Made by a program: the position numbers and the translations under genes. This document shows, in pieces, positions 23,301 to 31,460 of a DNA stretch of 64,000 nucleotides; position 1 is the first letter of the stretch; every line of letters starts with the position of its first letter. The notes beneath the pieces are model-generated. The model saw nothing but the letters and a program-made list of their open reading frames with translations, had not been told where the DNA came from and ran no database searches. The stretch covers positions 9,235,460 through 9,299,459 of the forward strand of contig NC_087083.1 of the NCBI RefSeq assembly GCF_026151205.1, given 5' to 3'. This stretch comes from Bolinopsis microptera. Its lineage: Eukaryota; Ctenophora; Tentaculata; Lobata; Bolinopsidae.

Positions 23301-26300
23301 CTAATTTGAGAATGAAGGTTAAAGAAATTTTTAATTAGCACTGTATAGTTTAAGATATTTATAGCTTATTATAACAATTGATACAAAGGCCATAATCTTT
23401 CACCAGCTCTCCAATATCCACCTTGAAGCTGCATTTTATATCCTAAATATAAACTAAATCATGTTTTAGTGTAGACTTTTTGTCACAACAAGACTGCAAC
23501 CTATAGTAACAATTATAAACAGAACCTCTAATGTCTGCTAACAATTTTTCTTCTAGTCCTAATCTGAGCCTTGTCTCTAAAAACTTAACTGAACTAGCGT
23601 TTCGGTGTGTGCAAAAGCTTCCAGGCACGCGCATTCCTTGCCCCGTTAGTTACCTGTCCTTCATAAACCAAACTAGCAGTCAGGACAAAAAGTCATACAC
23701 CAAATGGGCATTATATTTTATGAATTATTTTACATCTTTTTATTCTGTAAAAATGTGCTAAAATTAAATTTCTTGTTTCATTGAAAAATTTCTTGTTTCA
23801 TTGATTGAATAATCGCAAATAATGCAATATAAAGCTATTTGGTGGACGTGAAAATTGAAATGTATATATTATGCTACGAAATATTGTATTTAGTAACAAC
23901 CCCAACCTCCCCAGTCCCTGAACAATATTCAGATCAAATTTATGGGAGAAGTTCTCCCATAAATTTGATCTGAATTATAATTGCGTTCTCCCGGGGAAAC
24001 GCAATTATAATTCTCAAAACAGAACTGTACCTTTTGTGCAAATATTGCAGCTTCTTTTACAGTTCTCTTTCATGTACAGAATGTAATCTCCTGTTGGATG
24101 ATTTATAGTTATCGCATTGGATATAATTTTGAATCATGTGTAAAATGTGTTCCTGTTCCTCCTTGTATTACTACTTAACTTAACACATTTGGATAATTCC
24201 AACAGATTCCCCGAAGAGATATAACCTGAATACAATCAATGTCTTTTTTATTGTGTTTTCTCAGTGTAAAATGGGAAATTATACAAACCTGTGTCACAAT
24301 GCCCCAAAGAAGCCCATTGAATGCAATCAGCAGCATCGTCGTGACAATCACTTTCAACTGAAACGAAAAAAATATTAATTCATATCTTTATTTCAAAATT
24401 TGACTGCACTTAGGATCAAAAGAAGAAAAAAGAAAAAACAATTTTTTGTGAACAACCCCTAAGTGAAGTAACTGCACCCACACGCAACCTTTAAAATTTC
24501 GGAACTGAGAGTATAGACACACGCCACACATGATTTCAGCTATAATATTATGAGTATTTATGATTTAGCTTTAAGATCAAAATACTTACCACTGCATGTA
24601 GGTATATCACAATACTCCCATCGAGGCACAGTTCCCTCAGCATTATAACACCAGGCGCCTGATTCACTGAGGAAAATGATGACACATGTTATAATGAAGA
24701 ATTTATTATGGAACAATGATTATGGAACACTGCCAGATACCAGATATCAGATATTGAAGACTTACCCGTCTGGATTTCTGCAATAGTTCTCTTGCAGTCC
24801 TGAATCAGAGTATCTGAAAATGTTTTTGTAATAAGCTATTGTCCTAAAGTAGGTAGTTTTGTGAATCGTAACTAACAATTTGGATTCTTCCGAGAGCCCT
24901 TTTAGAAACATTTCGAAGAATAAATCTAAATCTGGATTATGCCGTATTGTTGCCGCCTGTGGGTGAGACTAGCTTATACCTGTTGTGCCTTAGAAGCACC
25001 AAGAAAACTTACCTCTCAGCAGTTCTGCTGTGTTTATTAGGTGATTGAGAGTCCCATCTCTGGCAGACGTGTCCTGATACTGTGACAGATACAGTTCCCC
25101 TGTAGTCTGATCCATCCGCTTTACCAACACACTCGTCTGGAGCTGGAGTTAACCCATTTGTTAATCTTTTTAGAAACGTTAATAATGAATAAAAGTAGTT
25201 TCTTGATAAACGATGGCTTGATAGTGAGGTAAATTGGGGTTTACGGTAAATCTGCGTTTGCGGTAAATTGGAGCGCAGTAAATCTGCATTTGCGGTAAAT
25301 TGGAACGAAGTAAATCGGAATTTGTAAACAAGGCCAGGGCGAGGTTAATCGGACATCTGTGAATCGGAGCGCGCGGAGAATGTCGTATATGATCTACAAA
25401 GGCTGTAAGACCTCTGGAGTCGATGCAAACATTTTCAGACCTCTAGTTCATTAAAGGACTAGGAGGGCGTGGCAGCCTCATGATGATTAAAAAACATATT
25501 TTCCAATATCTGGCATTCTGGCTCATTATTGTTTATACGAAGTGGAAAACATACGATGTCAAGTTTAGAAACAATCACTAAGGTATTCTACTCTAAACTT
25601 AAGTTTTAATAATATGCAAAAATATTTTAACTTTATTATCATCACTCGATGGACGATGACGTCATCAAGTTAAGCGTTTTTAAAGCTTGATTGAGTATTT
25701 TTTCCTGTCGGGTCATCCTTTGGGATGTGGAGCTAAGTCTGGTTTGTATACTTAGGGGTTTCTCACATATTACGAAATAAATATTTTGGCAATTTTTAAC
25801 CCCCTCCCCTCCTCAATAATCAACCGTAATCAAGACCCCCCCCCCCCCCCCCCCCCCCCCCTTTTTGCCTTTTTTCTCATTTTTCCCTGGAAACACTTTT
25901 TAGTACGTTTGATGCTACCCTGATCATAATCAGGCGAAATTATTGTTATGATATCCGGCCAAACATCTTTCAAACTACTTTAGTTATCTTAAACAATAAT
26001 CTCAGAATGTGTGTGTGTGTGTGTGTGTTCTGTTTGTGTGTCTGCGTGTAATTTCCGAGCGGCTTCATCAAGAAAACGGTAAAAGTTACGGGGCTGGTTT
26101 TTTCGGTATAGTGCCGACAAAACTACGAGGAAGTCAAATGGTAAAGGGTTTTTAAATCGGTCGGTGGTAAGTGGTTTGATTGATGGTTTTTGTACCACAA
26201 ATGTTACATAAAATGGCTTGAGCAGCTTAATCAAGAAATCGGTAAGAGTTACAGGGCTTGCTCTCTTTCCCATTACTGCATAATATTATGTATCGTTGGT

Positions 26301-28083
26301 ACATATATCATTATTACACTGTCATGGATACTTTAAACTTATTTATAGGGGAGTGAGCGCCTATAGCGGTCTGTTTGAACTGTAGAGATAGTTCATACTT
26401 TCATACTTTTATACGACAATGTAATGCATGTTTTCAAATATGCGGGTGTGGTGCGGAGTTAATAAAGTTTAAGATACTATTGGATACGTGAGGGCACTCC
26501 GAATAGAATTGTTCAGATAATGCGGGTTTTGACTCAGTAGGTAAATTTAAATACTCCTACCCTTTTTAACTGCGGCAGTGAAATCCCGGCCGAAGGCCGG
26601 GTTACACTAGTAGTAGTTATATACCTTATCGGACCTTATTTGGACGGACATTACTTGAACGGACATAATTATGAACGGACATTAATATGAACGCTAGAAG
26701 GCAATCAAAACCATCAAAAATCCGAATTTTTTTCATCTTTTTTAAAACTTTTTTTAAATTTTAGCAAATAATTTTCAAACCCATTTTTCATACAGTAAGC
26801 AAAAAAAGCAGTTTTTAATCAGTAAACATGTTAAAATATGTGTACATGATTATTGTCTTCTATCACATATCATATTCATCAAATGGGTTTTCGTGCATTA
26901 AATATTCCATGCTTAAAGCATCAGTAATACCCGCTTTTTGGAAACCTTTTTTTTAATCAAACTACCTCGGTCCTACATTTCAGTGTAAACTTTTATAACT
27001 ATAAGTATAAGCAATTCGGCGTGAAGTGGTTTTATTTAAGACAACTTTAGGTTAACCTTAACATCACGTGGAGCTTTCAATTTCCCAACACTTATCTGTT
27101 TCATTACCTCCCCTGAGTAATATGAACTATAATAACGTCGGACAATGTTCTTGGCAACACGATTTAACGTAATATCTAGAGGCTGAAATGTGAAACAAGT
27201 GTGTGATGTTGGCGGGGACTAGCTCATGAACTATGTTGTTGAGTGCCATAATTTCGTTGAATTTTTCCGTCCCTTGAAGTGATCCTTGAAAACATCATAT
27301 ACTAGAAAAGTTTTCTGTGCCTCCGGCAGACCAAGGAGAACTTTTCGTCGTTAACATACGGCACTATATGATGTTCTCGATAAAATGTATTGTTGTAGAT
27401 TCATTTGCCCAATGTTTTTCGTTAAAAATAACCTCAAAGTCTTTCGGAAAGAAATGTAGATCAAGATATTGATAATGCCATAATGTGACATTTACAATTT
27501 AGATCGTTAAAATTTTACAATAACTAGTTTTCATTGATTCAACGATATAGTTTAGTTTAATGATACTGATAGCTATTGAAATTGACTGAAATTAAAAGTT
27601 GTCATATTCTGGACAAAAAGTTCGAAATGGAAACATTTTCGAAAAAAATTCAACGGACTTTAACTTGGACGGACATTAAATGAACGGACTTTATTTGAAC
27701 GGACATTAAGATGAACGCTAGGGCCTCCAGCGTTCAAGTAATGTCCGTCCAAATAAGGTTCGATAAGGTAGTCGGATATCTGATCAATTTCTAAATTTTA
27801 TCACTATCACTATCAGAGTGAAATTGAGTGGAAATTGAATTAAAATATTGTCAAATTGTTATTATTGTAGAAGGTAAAAAAGAACATTTTGATAACTTAA
27901 TCAACGACCAAATGATATCCAATAAGGTATATTCAATCATAATCGAAGCTGTTCTTATTAATTGATAAATTTTAGTATCAGTATCAATTATGCATAGTCC
28001 ATACCTTTTATTTGTTCAGCATCAGCAGGTCCGATTAACGTCACGAAAACCAAAGCCATCAACACAAGCCTTGGATACATCAT
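11075..28083 (-). CDS. Chimeric multidomain 7TM receptor: kringle, ShKT, sushi, galectin, SRCR, LDLa, GPCR
   Basis: I rebuilt eleven coding exons from splice sites: 28005-28083, 25013-25142, 24766-24813, 24590-24666, 24289-24357, 24031-24090, 20707-20904, 15423-15917, 15110-15207, 14472-14724 and 11075-14322. Every junction has GT-AG ends and matching phase. The sum is 4755 nt, that is 1584 aa plus stop, with no frame break. Predicted order by residue: signal peptide 1-22, kringle about 30-110, ShKT about 113-153, sushi/CCP about 156-218, galectin-like about 225-375, SRCR about 395-500, Cys-rich/LDLa region 503-1132, seven helices about 1147-1496, then an 88-residue cytoplasmic tail. The helical part resembles leucine-rich-repeat and LDLa-bearing receptors of the LGR/GRL101 kind, but no LRR is seen. 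The ligand is unknown; the modules suggest carbohydrate or pathogen-surface recognition. Additional symmetric phase-1 exons could be missing. Transcript data would settle whether this is one gene. Confidence 0.8.
14472..15207 (-). CDS. Receptor exons 9-10: SRCR domain
   Basis: Exon 15110-15207 enters in phase 1 after CAATCAG and ends AAG before GTAAGT. Exon 14472-14724 enters in phase 0 after CACTCAG and leaves in phase 1. Together they read GQNAGLLVANRAGYSK, then AGVVCGQNFNDKSANLICQE, MGYRGAENW, SEVVCDEDN, FRECAY and ending FLTC. This is the scavenger-receptor cysteine-rich fold: GVVCGQ-F-----A-L-C-E-GY, then a WDC-like CDE, EC and a final C. The usual N-terminal strand (RLVGG-type) is present as NIRLGQNAGLLV. 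SRCR domains bind polyanions and microbial surfaces in many animals. Confidence 0.85.
14741..14865. repeat. GGTAACC palindrome beside a duplicated SRCR exon fragment
   Basis: At 14741-14802 the 8-bp word AACCTGGT is repeated and then switches to its complement AACCAGGT, making a near-perfect palindrome of about 60 bp. Immediately after it, 14804-14862 repeats 14683-14736, the 5' part of SRCR exon 10 with its acceptor, with only a few substitutions. The duplicate contains an intact CAACTCAG acceptor but breaks off after about 15 codons, so it is an exon fragment. The receptor intron carries both. Confidence 0.85.
15423..15917 (-). CDS. Receptor exon 8: galectin-like lectin domain
   Basis: A 495-nt symmetric phase-1 exon (acceptor GATTTCAG, donor GTAATT) encodes 165 aa. 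The stretch GCGFTFNLVDNDDYSMYHLD, then FRLHNKNRYRKLIVSS, then QWAEGFEANLPDL, then YVLTINRKEIEQKF follows the galectin strand order (FxxNL, HFNPR, VxNS, WGxEER, FxxxVNG). The H and R of HxNxR (as HLDFR) and the W are present, whereas N-P becomes D-F and the later asparagine is serine. Sugar binding may therefore be altered or lost. A farnesoic-acid O-methyltransferase-like (Methyltransf_FA) beta-sandwich was considered as the alternative. Confidence 0.65.
15987..19201. mobile_element. 3.2-kb TIR element in a receptor intron carrying a satellite array
   Basis: The left end TTATCACACTTTC, then GAGCCAAATTTGGC and GGAAAGCAGAATT, recurs inverted at the right end (to 19201) with a 4-bp insertion, giving about 40 bp of terminal inverted repeat. 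No transposase frame is present. The interior contains four long tandem units (16991-19164) preceded by about 950 bp of non-repetitive AT-rich DNA. It lies between the galectin and sushi exons. The target duplication is unclear. Confidence 0.75.
16991..19164. repeat. Satellite-like tandem array, four units of about 547 bp
   Basis: Units start at 16991, 17538, 18085 and 18628 with TTATGAATAGACAATYATGG and are 547, 547, 543 and about 537 bp long. They are nearly identical; units 3 and 4 share small differences such as CAATTATAGAAAGC and a shortened TATATA tract. Each unit ends TTTGATCAAATTCTGCTTC. No open frame of note is conserved. Confidence 0.95.
19209..19373. mobile_element. MITE, 165 bp, ATCACATGCCTTCTCATGCG ends
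   Basis: The ends form an inverted repeat of about 28 bp that starts ATCACATGCCTTCTCATGCG and includes ATATCAA. Inside, the word CTCGGCAAGCCTCG occurs three times. It sits only 7 bp right of the 3.2-kb element, so the two insertions are adjacent or nested. Confidence 0.8.
19601..20669. mobile_element. Non-autonomous hAT element with 8-bp target duplication
   Basis: The left end CAGAGGCACATATTAGGTGC and its inverse ending at 20669 form a 20-plus-bp terminal inverted repeat. Both ends are flanked by the direct repeat ATGTCAAA (19593-19600 and 20670-20677). An 8-bp target duplication and CAGRGG-type termini are the signature of hAT transposons. No transposase frame remains. Both subterminal regions are packed with ATGTGCGG and GGTAAATT words, and a GC-rich minisatellite fills the centre. 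It lies in the receptor intron before the sushi exon. Confidence 0.9.
19975..20455. repeat. GC-rich minisatellite inside the hAT element
   Basis: About 20 copies of a roughly 23-bp unit starting GGGCCTGGGTCACGG and ending CCCGAAA. Variant units (GTAACGG, CAGGG, TCCTAAAA) occur, and a longer block containing CACGTGGCCTAGG appears twice. Its GC content is much higher than the surrounding DNA. Confidence 0.9.
20707..20904 (-). CDS. Receptor exon 7: sushi/CCP module
   Basis: A 198-nt symmetric phase-1 exon (acceptor TTTCAG, donor GTAATA) encodes one complement-control-protein module. Its four cysteines lie in VYCPPLSVEHGFLSPGG, VSVTIFCDVGYRLD, TAKCTES and TTCIQ, the usual spacing. The tryptophan common before the last cysteine is missing. 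Sushi modules mediate protein-protein contacts in complement and adhesion proteins. Confidence 0.85.
20930..23830 (+). mobile_element. 5'-truncated non-LTR retrotransposon in the receptor intron
   Basis: It holds the reverse-transcriptase frame 21020-23170 and a 3' UTR of about 600 bp. An AATAAA lies near 23261, and there is a duplicated TTTCTTGTTTCATTGA near the 3' end (23770-23810). It lies in antisense to the host receptor. The endonuclease half is missing, as expected for 5' truncation during target-primed reverse transcription. Confidence 0.75.
21020..23170 (+). CDS. Non-LTR retrotransposon reverse transcriptase (partial ORF2)
   Basis: An open frame of 716 codons. The N-terminal part contains the linker typical between endonuclease and RT (NSKKTWQIINELRGKKK). 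RT motifs follow in order: YRPISTLSVFGKIFEKLIY, IDLSKAFDTIDHSTLL, FGVPQGSILGPLLFLLY, the catalytic FADDTNIF and VSSAKFLGVIIDENLSWDDH. The C-terminal region ends with SYCISVWGG and later sequence. It belongs to the CR1/L2/Jockey side of non-LTR elements; I cannot fix the clade. The whole frame is intact, so the copy is young, but without the endonuclease domain it cannot move by itself. The start given is the first codon of the open frame, not a proven initiator. Confidence 0.85.
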   Translation: MTKRTPKLNPWITDSIIQSVERKHELRKEWSDTVTNKNPGGNILLYQVFSDYRRMLKAIIKAAKRWHYCNEILNNCENSKKTWQIINELRGKKKRQTKPPFIIDNQRIVDRRAIANGFNTWFVSIAPKLNETLNNLSYGLPILPMKTFYDFLNPRNEKNIRLEDCSSNEILKIISEFENGKASDIPISVVKKSSHVIAPVLSNYFNILMTKGIFPDVLKTGKITPVYKKGNPEEIENYRPISTLSVFGKIFEKLIYSRIYGFVSSQGVISKTQFEFRKSHSTSHAVNYSVNLITKSLKLKNHVLGIFIDLSKAFDTIDHSTLLIKLEGCGVRGVANNLIKSYLTNRQQYTEVVGEKSDTLSIQFGVPQGSILGPLLFLLYMNDITNNSKLGSFVTFADDTNIFVVGKTKREAYERGNELLSSLKSYMRANKLHINMSKCCYIHFKPTMAGSKSETLSHPEVALTIDNFPIKKVSSAKFLGVIIDENLSWDDHIKALKRTLNHSTSTLCRLRCSLPEFLHQQLYYTLFESHLSYCISVWGGAAKQRISSLFTAQKYCLRVLFGDRLAYLDKFKTCARTRPIGHQKLDQKFFIKEHTKPIFKHNNILSIQNLYTYHSYLELYKIMKFRAPISLHEGYTCSSRKPCLLICQADPPDNHNTRSTKIFNILTPKFRMTDFTTSVMCLRGKLKRALLANQHNHALLDWTVKDFDCTNVIVQT
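23928..24012. repeat. Two abutting perfect hairpins
   Basis: Positions 23928-23974 form a palindrome with 23-bp arms (CAGATCAAATTTATGGGAGA and its complement) and a 1-base centre. It is followed directly by 23973-24012, with arms AATTATAATTGCGTT around CTCCCGGGGA. They lie 19 bp from the donor side of ShKT exon 6, so RNA folding could affect that splice site. Confidence 0.8.
24031..24357 (-). CDS. Receptor exons 5-6: ShKT domain
   Basis: Exon 24289-24357 and exon 24031-24090, both symmetric phase 1, join to read SDCHDDAADCIQWASLGHC, then DTGDYILYMKENCKRSC, then NICTK. This is the six-cysteine ShKT pattern (C-x6-C-x2-WA-x2-G-x-C, then C-x3-C-x2-C), about 40 residues. The module is common in secreted and membrane proteins of invertebrates, often beside enzymes or adhesion domains. 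Here it is a receptor module, with no indication of a free peptide. Confidence 0.85.
24590..25142 (-). CDS. Receptor exons 2-4: kringle domain
   Basis: Exons 25013-25142, 24766-24813 and 24590-24666 join in phase and read ECVGKADGSDYRGTVSVTVS, then GHVCQRWDSQSPNKHSR, then LQENYCRNPDG, then ESGAWCYNAEGTVPRWEYC and DIPTC. All six kringle cysteines and the YRG, CQRW, NYCRNPDG and WCY landmarks are present. In the lysine-binding pocket the DxD pair near the fifth cysteine is not obvious, so ligand preference cannot be predicted. The acceptor of exon 2 is a tandem CTCCAGCTCCAG; either use keeps the frame. Confidence 0.9.
25143..25999. other. Intron sequence with poly-C tract
   Basis: Receptor intron 1. 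A run of 26 C lies at 25836-25861. A small cluster of GTAAATYGGAGCG-like words occurs at 25230-25370. No exon is seen. Confidence 0.5.
26000..26610 (+). mobile_element. Candidate non-autonomous Helitron
   Basis: The 3' end shows a perfect 7-bp-arm hairpin (CCCGGCC GAA GGCCGGG, 26585-26601), then 5 bases and CTAG at 26607-26610, followed by T. The 5' end starts with TC at 26000 after A and runs into a GT microsatellite. A TC start, a hairpin about 10 bp before CTRR, and an A/T insertion site define Helitrons. The 611-bp interior has two related GCGGCTTCATCAAGAAA-like blocks. No Rep/helicase is present. The 5' boundary is less certain than the 3' one. Confidence 0.65.
26622..27770. mobile_element. 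1.15-kb TIR element with TTGAACGGACATTA motifs
   Basis: The ends CCTTATCGGACCTTATTTGG (then ACGGACATTACTTGAACG) occur at the left from 26622 and inverted at the right to 27770, about 40 bp with one mismatch. A TA dinucleotide flanks both ends, consistent with a TA target duplication. TGAACGGACATTA-like words are repeated just inside each end. There is no open transposase frame. It lies in receptor intron 1. Confidence 0.85.
28005..28083 (-). CDS. Receptor exon 1: signal peptide
   Basis: The exon starts with two consecutive ATG codons (28083 and 28080), encodes MMYPRLVLMALVFVTLIGPA followed by DAEQIK, and ends at a GTATGG donor in phase 1. The hydrophobic core and small residues before DAEQ indicate a cleaved signal peptide, which fits a receptor with an extracellular N-terminus. 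The linkage to the kringle exons rests on strand, phase and the absence of another start. Confidence 0.75.
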
Positions 28084-28696
28084 GATTCTAAAAAAAAGTA
28101 AAATTGCTTAATCAAGATAAAATAACACAGTTTTATGTTAACACTAAAAGTAAATTACTACACCGTGGTTACAGGCACGTATCAAGAAGGATTTCTATGG
28201 ATTCGTGAACCCCCATTTGATTTATTAAGCTGCAAACTATTAAATAGTATAAAGGTTTAAACAAGGACATAATTATATTTTCTGAGTGCTGACTTACCTA
28301 CGTCAAACTAGTAATTATAAACTCACAAAAGAAGAAAAGACGAACGACCGATTCAATATCCTCATTATTATAATTAACAATATATCAATATATGTATCTT
28401 GATCTTAATGTATTAGCTCGTCACGAACGGAAGTCTATAAAACTGTATGTTCATTGTTCCTTCGGGTAACTAACAATACGTTAAAGAGCCCTATATTTTA
28501 CGTTGTCCAGGTCACTTATATTGGTCACTGAATAGCAGAAAGTAAATTATATGTCAAGTCTTAACTCTGTTAAACGGACGAGAGTGTAATTGCTAAATGT
28601 GGACCAACTATGGGGCTTACTGCGTAGGCTATCAGTAGGCAATCTATATTCTGTGGTTGCACCACGTACTATACTCCAGTAGCAGAGAGGGGTCGA
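28084..28696. other. Presumed promoter region of the receptor gene
   Basis: No reading frame. It must contain the 5' UTR and proximal promoter, but I see no element that I can name with confidence. Confidence 0.35.
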
Positions 28697-28786
28697 GTGT
28701 GCACTCCCTGCTACTGGAGTGTGCACTCCCTGCTACTGGAGTGTGCACTCCCTGCTACTGGAGTGTGCACTCCCTGCTACTGGAGT
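28672..28786. repeat. 22-bp tandem repeat, four copies
   Basis: The unit GTGTGCACTCCCTGCTACTG plus GA is repeated four times from 28697. An inverted piece, ACTCCAGTAGCAG, at 28673-28685 can pair with the TGCTACTGGAGT part of every unit. It lies about 600 bp upstream of the receptor start codon. Confidence 0.9.
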
Positions 28787-28985
28787 ATTAGTCGTGTCCA
28801 TTCAAATAAATCAAGACTTTGCACTAGTAAATAAAACCATGTCTGCAAAAGTAGTCAAACAGTTTTTAAACTGATCAGATAAGGATGTTGTCCCAGCTGT
28901 TTTTACTAAAGTACTAACGACCTTTACTGCTTAATTTACTACTTTACTACCTTACTTCTTTATCTAATACTCCCCTACAAAAAAT

Positions 28986-29109
28986 CTAAGACGGCTAGCG
29001 CGCATTAGCTGTCTTAGGCCGCACTTTTTAAGACAGCTAAAAATGAGGGTTGCTGCGCGCTAGCTGTCGTAGGTAGCTGTCTTAAAAAACTGAGCTAGCT
29101 AAGACAGCT
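28986..29109. repeat. Inverted-repeat cluster, probable small MITE
   Basis: Words of the form CTAAGACAGCTA and GCGCGCTAGCTGTC recur several times in opposite orientations within 125 bp and could fold into a branched hairpin. It is flanked by ordinary AT-rich DNA. Confidence 0.55.
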
Positions 29110-29436
29110 AATAATGACAGTTTAACCCTCATTCTAATGGGAGTTTCCAAAACTTTGCGTCGCGCGATATTCATCACGTATATTTGTGTCCATAAAACAT
29201 TTACTTATAAAATACAGGTTTGGTTTCCGCGCGCGCGGTAAAGTTAACCGTGGATTCCAAAAAAAAATAAGGACCCCCAACCCATGTAGCTGAACACCTC
29301 ACACTCTTGCTTGTGAACGGTGAATCAACTACCCGCCGAAGCGGTGGGTTGGGAGTCCCTCCGGAGATCATTTCGTCCGACGTAACGGAAAAAGTTAGGA
29401 ATATAGGCAAATTTTCAGTGTCAACGCCATCTTCAG

Positions 29437-29525
29437 GCTCAAATTATTTGTTATATAACAAATGATTTGACCTAGTATATATAGTAATGTTGAAAGTATT
29501 AAAACTTTAATACTTTCAACACTAC
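29437..29525. mobile_element. MITE core, second copy
   Basis: It shares CTCAAATTATTTGTTATATA and GTTGAAAGTATTAAAAC with the palindromic element at 10328-10476, including the central TTAATACTTTCAACACTACT inverse. Confidence 0.65.
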
Positions 29526-29889
29526 TTTAATACCTGAAAGCCTAAATTCTGGTTTAACCTATGTATTTTGTAGTACATTGTTTCTAAAAACTCACTTTTC
29601 TCTATTGATCAGCTACTCTCAACTGCTGTGTAGTTTGTCGAACTTTCTTGCTTTGATACCGGAAAACCCTCAGCAGGCTTCAGCTGCAGTTGGTCAAACT
29701 CACTGGTTGATTACTCGCCATCCAGGTGATCAGATATCTAATAAAACAAAAGTTAATAAAACTTGTATAAAGTTAATAAATGCATGTATTACCGATTATT
29801 CAACCAATACCATATCATAAATTCTAATATTGGAAACACTGCATAGAATGGATGTCTAAAACTGTAATTATAAAATTGAGAGGATTGCT

Positions 29890-30200
29890 CTATTAAAGAC
29901 CTAGGCTTATAAATTATAATATTGTTCACCAATCTAGAGCCGGTAGAGAATGTGGTGTCGCTATTGCCTTTAAGAAAGATCTTAGCTTCAATAAACGCCC
30001 TAAAAAGACCCATAACTCCTTTGAACAACGACCTTCTTCGTTTTTGCTGTGTCTATCGATCTTGTACAGCTAAAATGTCCAAAATGTCAGACTTTTTACG
30101 GGAATTTGATGAATATCTTGACAGTCTAACTCACCTTCCAGGTAGACTGATCATTGCCTGAGACTTTAATGTAGACCTCGCCGATCGCGATCCTGATACG
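29890..30200 (+). pseudogene. Endonuclease-domain remnant of a non-LTR retrotransposon
   Basis: The plus-strand frames read GVAIAFKKDLSFNKRP, then, after a frame change, CVYRSCTAKMSKMSDFLREF, EYLDSLTHLPGRLIIA, a stop, and DFNVDLADRDP. This is the APE-type endonuclease segment with the GDFN motif, in which glycine has become a stop (TGA at 30159). At least one frameshift and a stop make it a dead copy. No RT follows. Confidence 0.7.
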
Positions 30201-31317
30201 ATCTAATGACCCTTCCGGCATGGCACCACGGAAGAACTCGACAAAGTAACGAAAAAGTAACTGTTGGTATCTTCAGGGTAACTCCGATCCTAACGATACA
30301 ATTATTCATCATTTGCGATACAATTATTCATGACGGCAAATCTTAATTAATAAATACCCAAATTTGACAAAATGTAGAAATTACATCCAGTAGAGCAGTA
30401 GTTATTGTAATGATTGTAGGTTAGTCTAGACAAATATGTTTATACAACACAATAATTGTTCTCCGCTATTACTTTGACAATCAAGTACAATAGCAGGGTT
30501 ACCAAGTTCTGAAACTATCGAATTTTGAACCGATTATGTGGAATTGTGTTATTTGAATAAAATAACATTATAAAATTTACCGATATTCTGCAATCTTCAC
30601 GTCCGCCGTCCATGCATCTTAGTAGTTGATATGTGTTCTATATGTCACCGCACCAGTCTCTTGTTGGGTGGTCTGAAATATAGCGAAAAATAGCATCCAT
30701 GATCGTAAATCACATTATTTTGACTTATGCAAATCTATAATCTTTAACTGGAATGACCACTTTTAATTTTATACTTACTAAAATTCAAGATGTCATGATA
30801 CAATCAATTAAACAGATTCGACCTTGAACTGCGTGAAGTTTGGGCATTACTCACCTATTCAGCTAAGTTGAGTTTTGTCAAAGCAATTGACAGAGCAATC
30901 ACCTTCTGACCACCTCACAGCGAAGTAAAGTTTCACTCCTTCACTCCACCAGCTTAGACACAGCCCAGAGTTTGTATTGTGAAGAGTACGAACTTTGATA
31001 GCTTATCTTTGATGTTTGAATTATACAGGGGGGGGGGGGGGGGGGGGGCAAAAGTCAGTACCCATACGTTGGGCCTTATACAACCGCCGTGTTTTTTATT
31101 TGCAGGTTGTTGCTTTGCAGATGGCATACTGTACTTAGGCCTACTTTTTCAAGGATTCTGTCAATAAAGTTCGATTTTAAGGGGCCACACCCAATCAACA
31201 TTGAAGTGCTTATACCCGTGTTTGTGAACATGTTAGAGGCTCTGTTGTAACATATTGCAATAGGTTATTTAATCCGGAATATAATCTGAATTAAAAAGAT
31301 AGTGCAAAACGGATTTA

Positions 31318-31460
31318 AATAAATAAATAAATACTAACATTTATTACACGCTTCGACATTAAAATATACCCAACAAAGATGTACATTCATTAAACGAGTG
31401 TTGAAATGTCAAGATTATGGACTTTTTATCAGTTCAGATTTTATGGACAAATAATTGTAT
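31318..31460. repeat. Dispersed repeat, copy 1
   Basis: Contains CTAACATTTATTACACGCTT, then CGACATTAAAATATACCCAA, then AAGATTATGGACTTTTTATC and AGTTCAGATTTTATG. It matches 32417-32570 with a few indels. The first 30 bp also recur at 49175-49212. Confidence 0.8.

Noticed and set aside
24180-24240. A different second ShKT exon near 24230 reading GYISSGNLLELSKC
   Set aside because: The cysteine spacing was wrong and no good donor followed; the exon at 24031-24090 gives the correct C-x3-C-x2-C pattern in phase.
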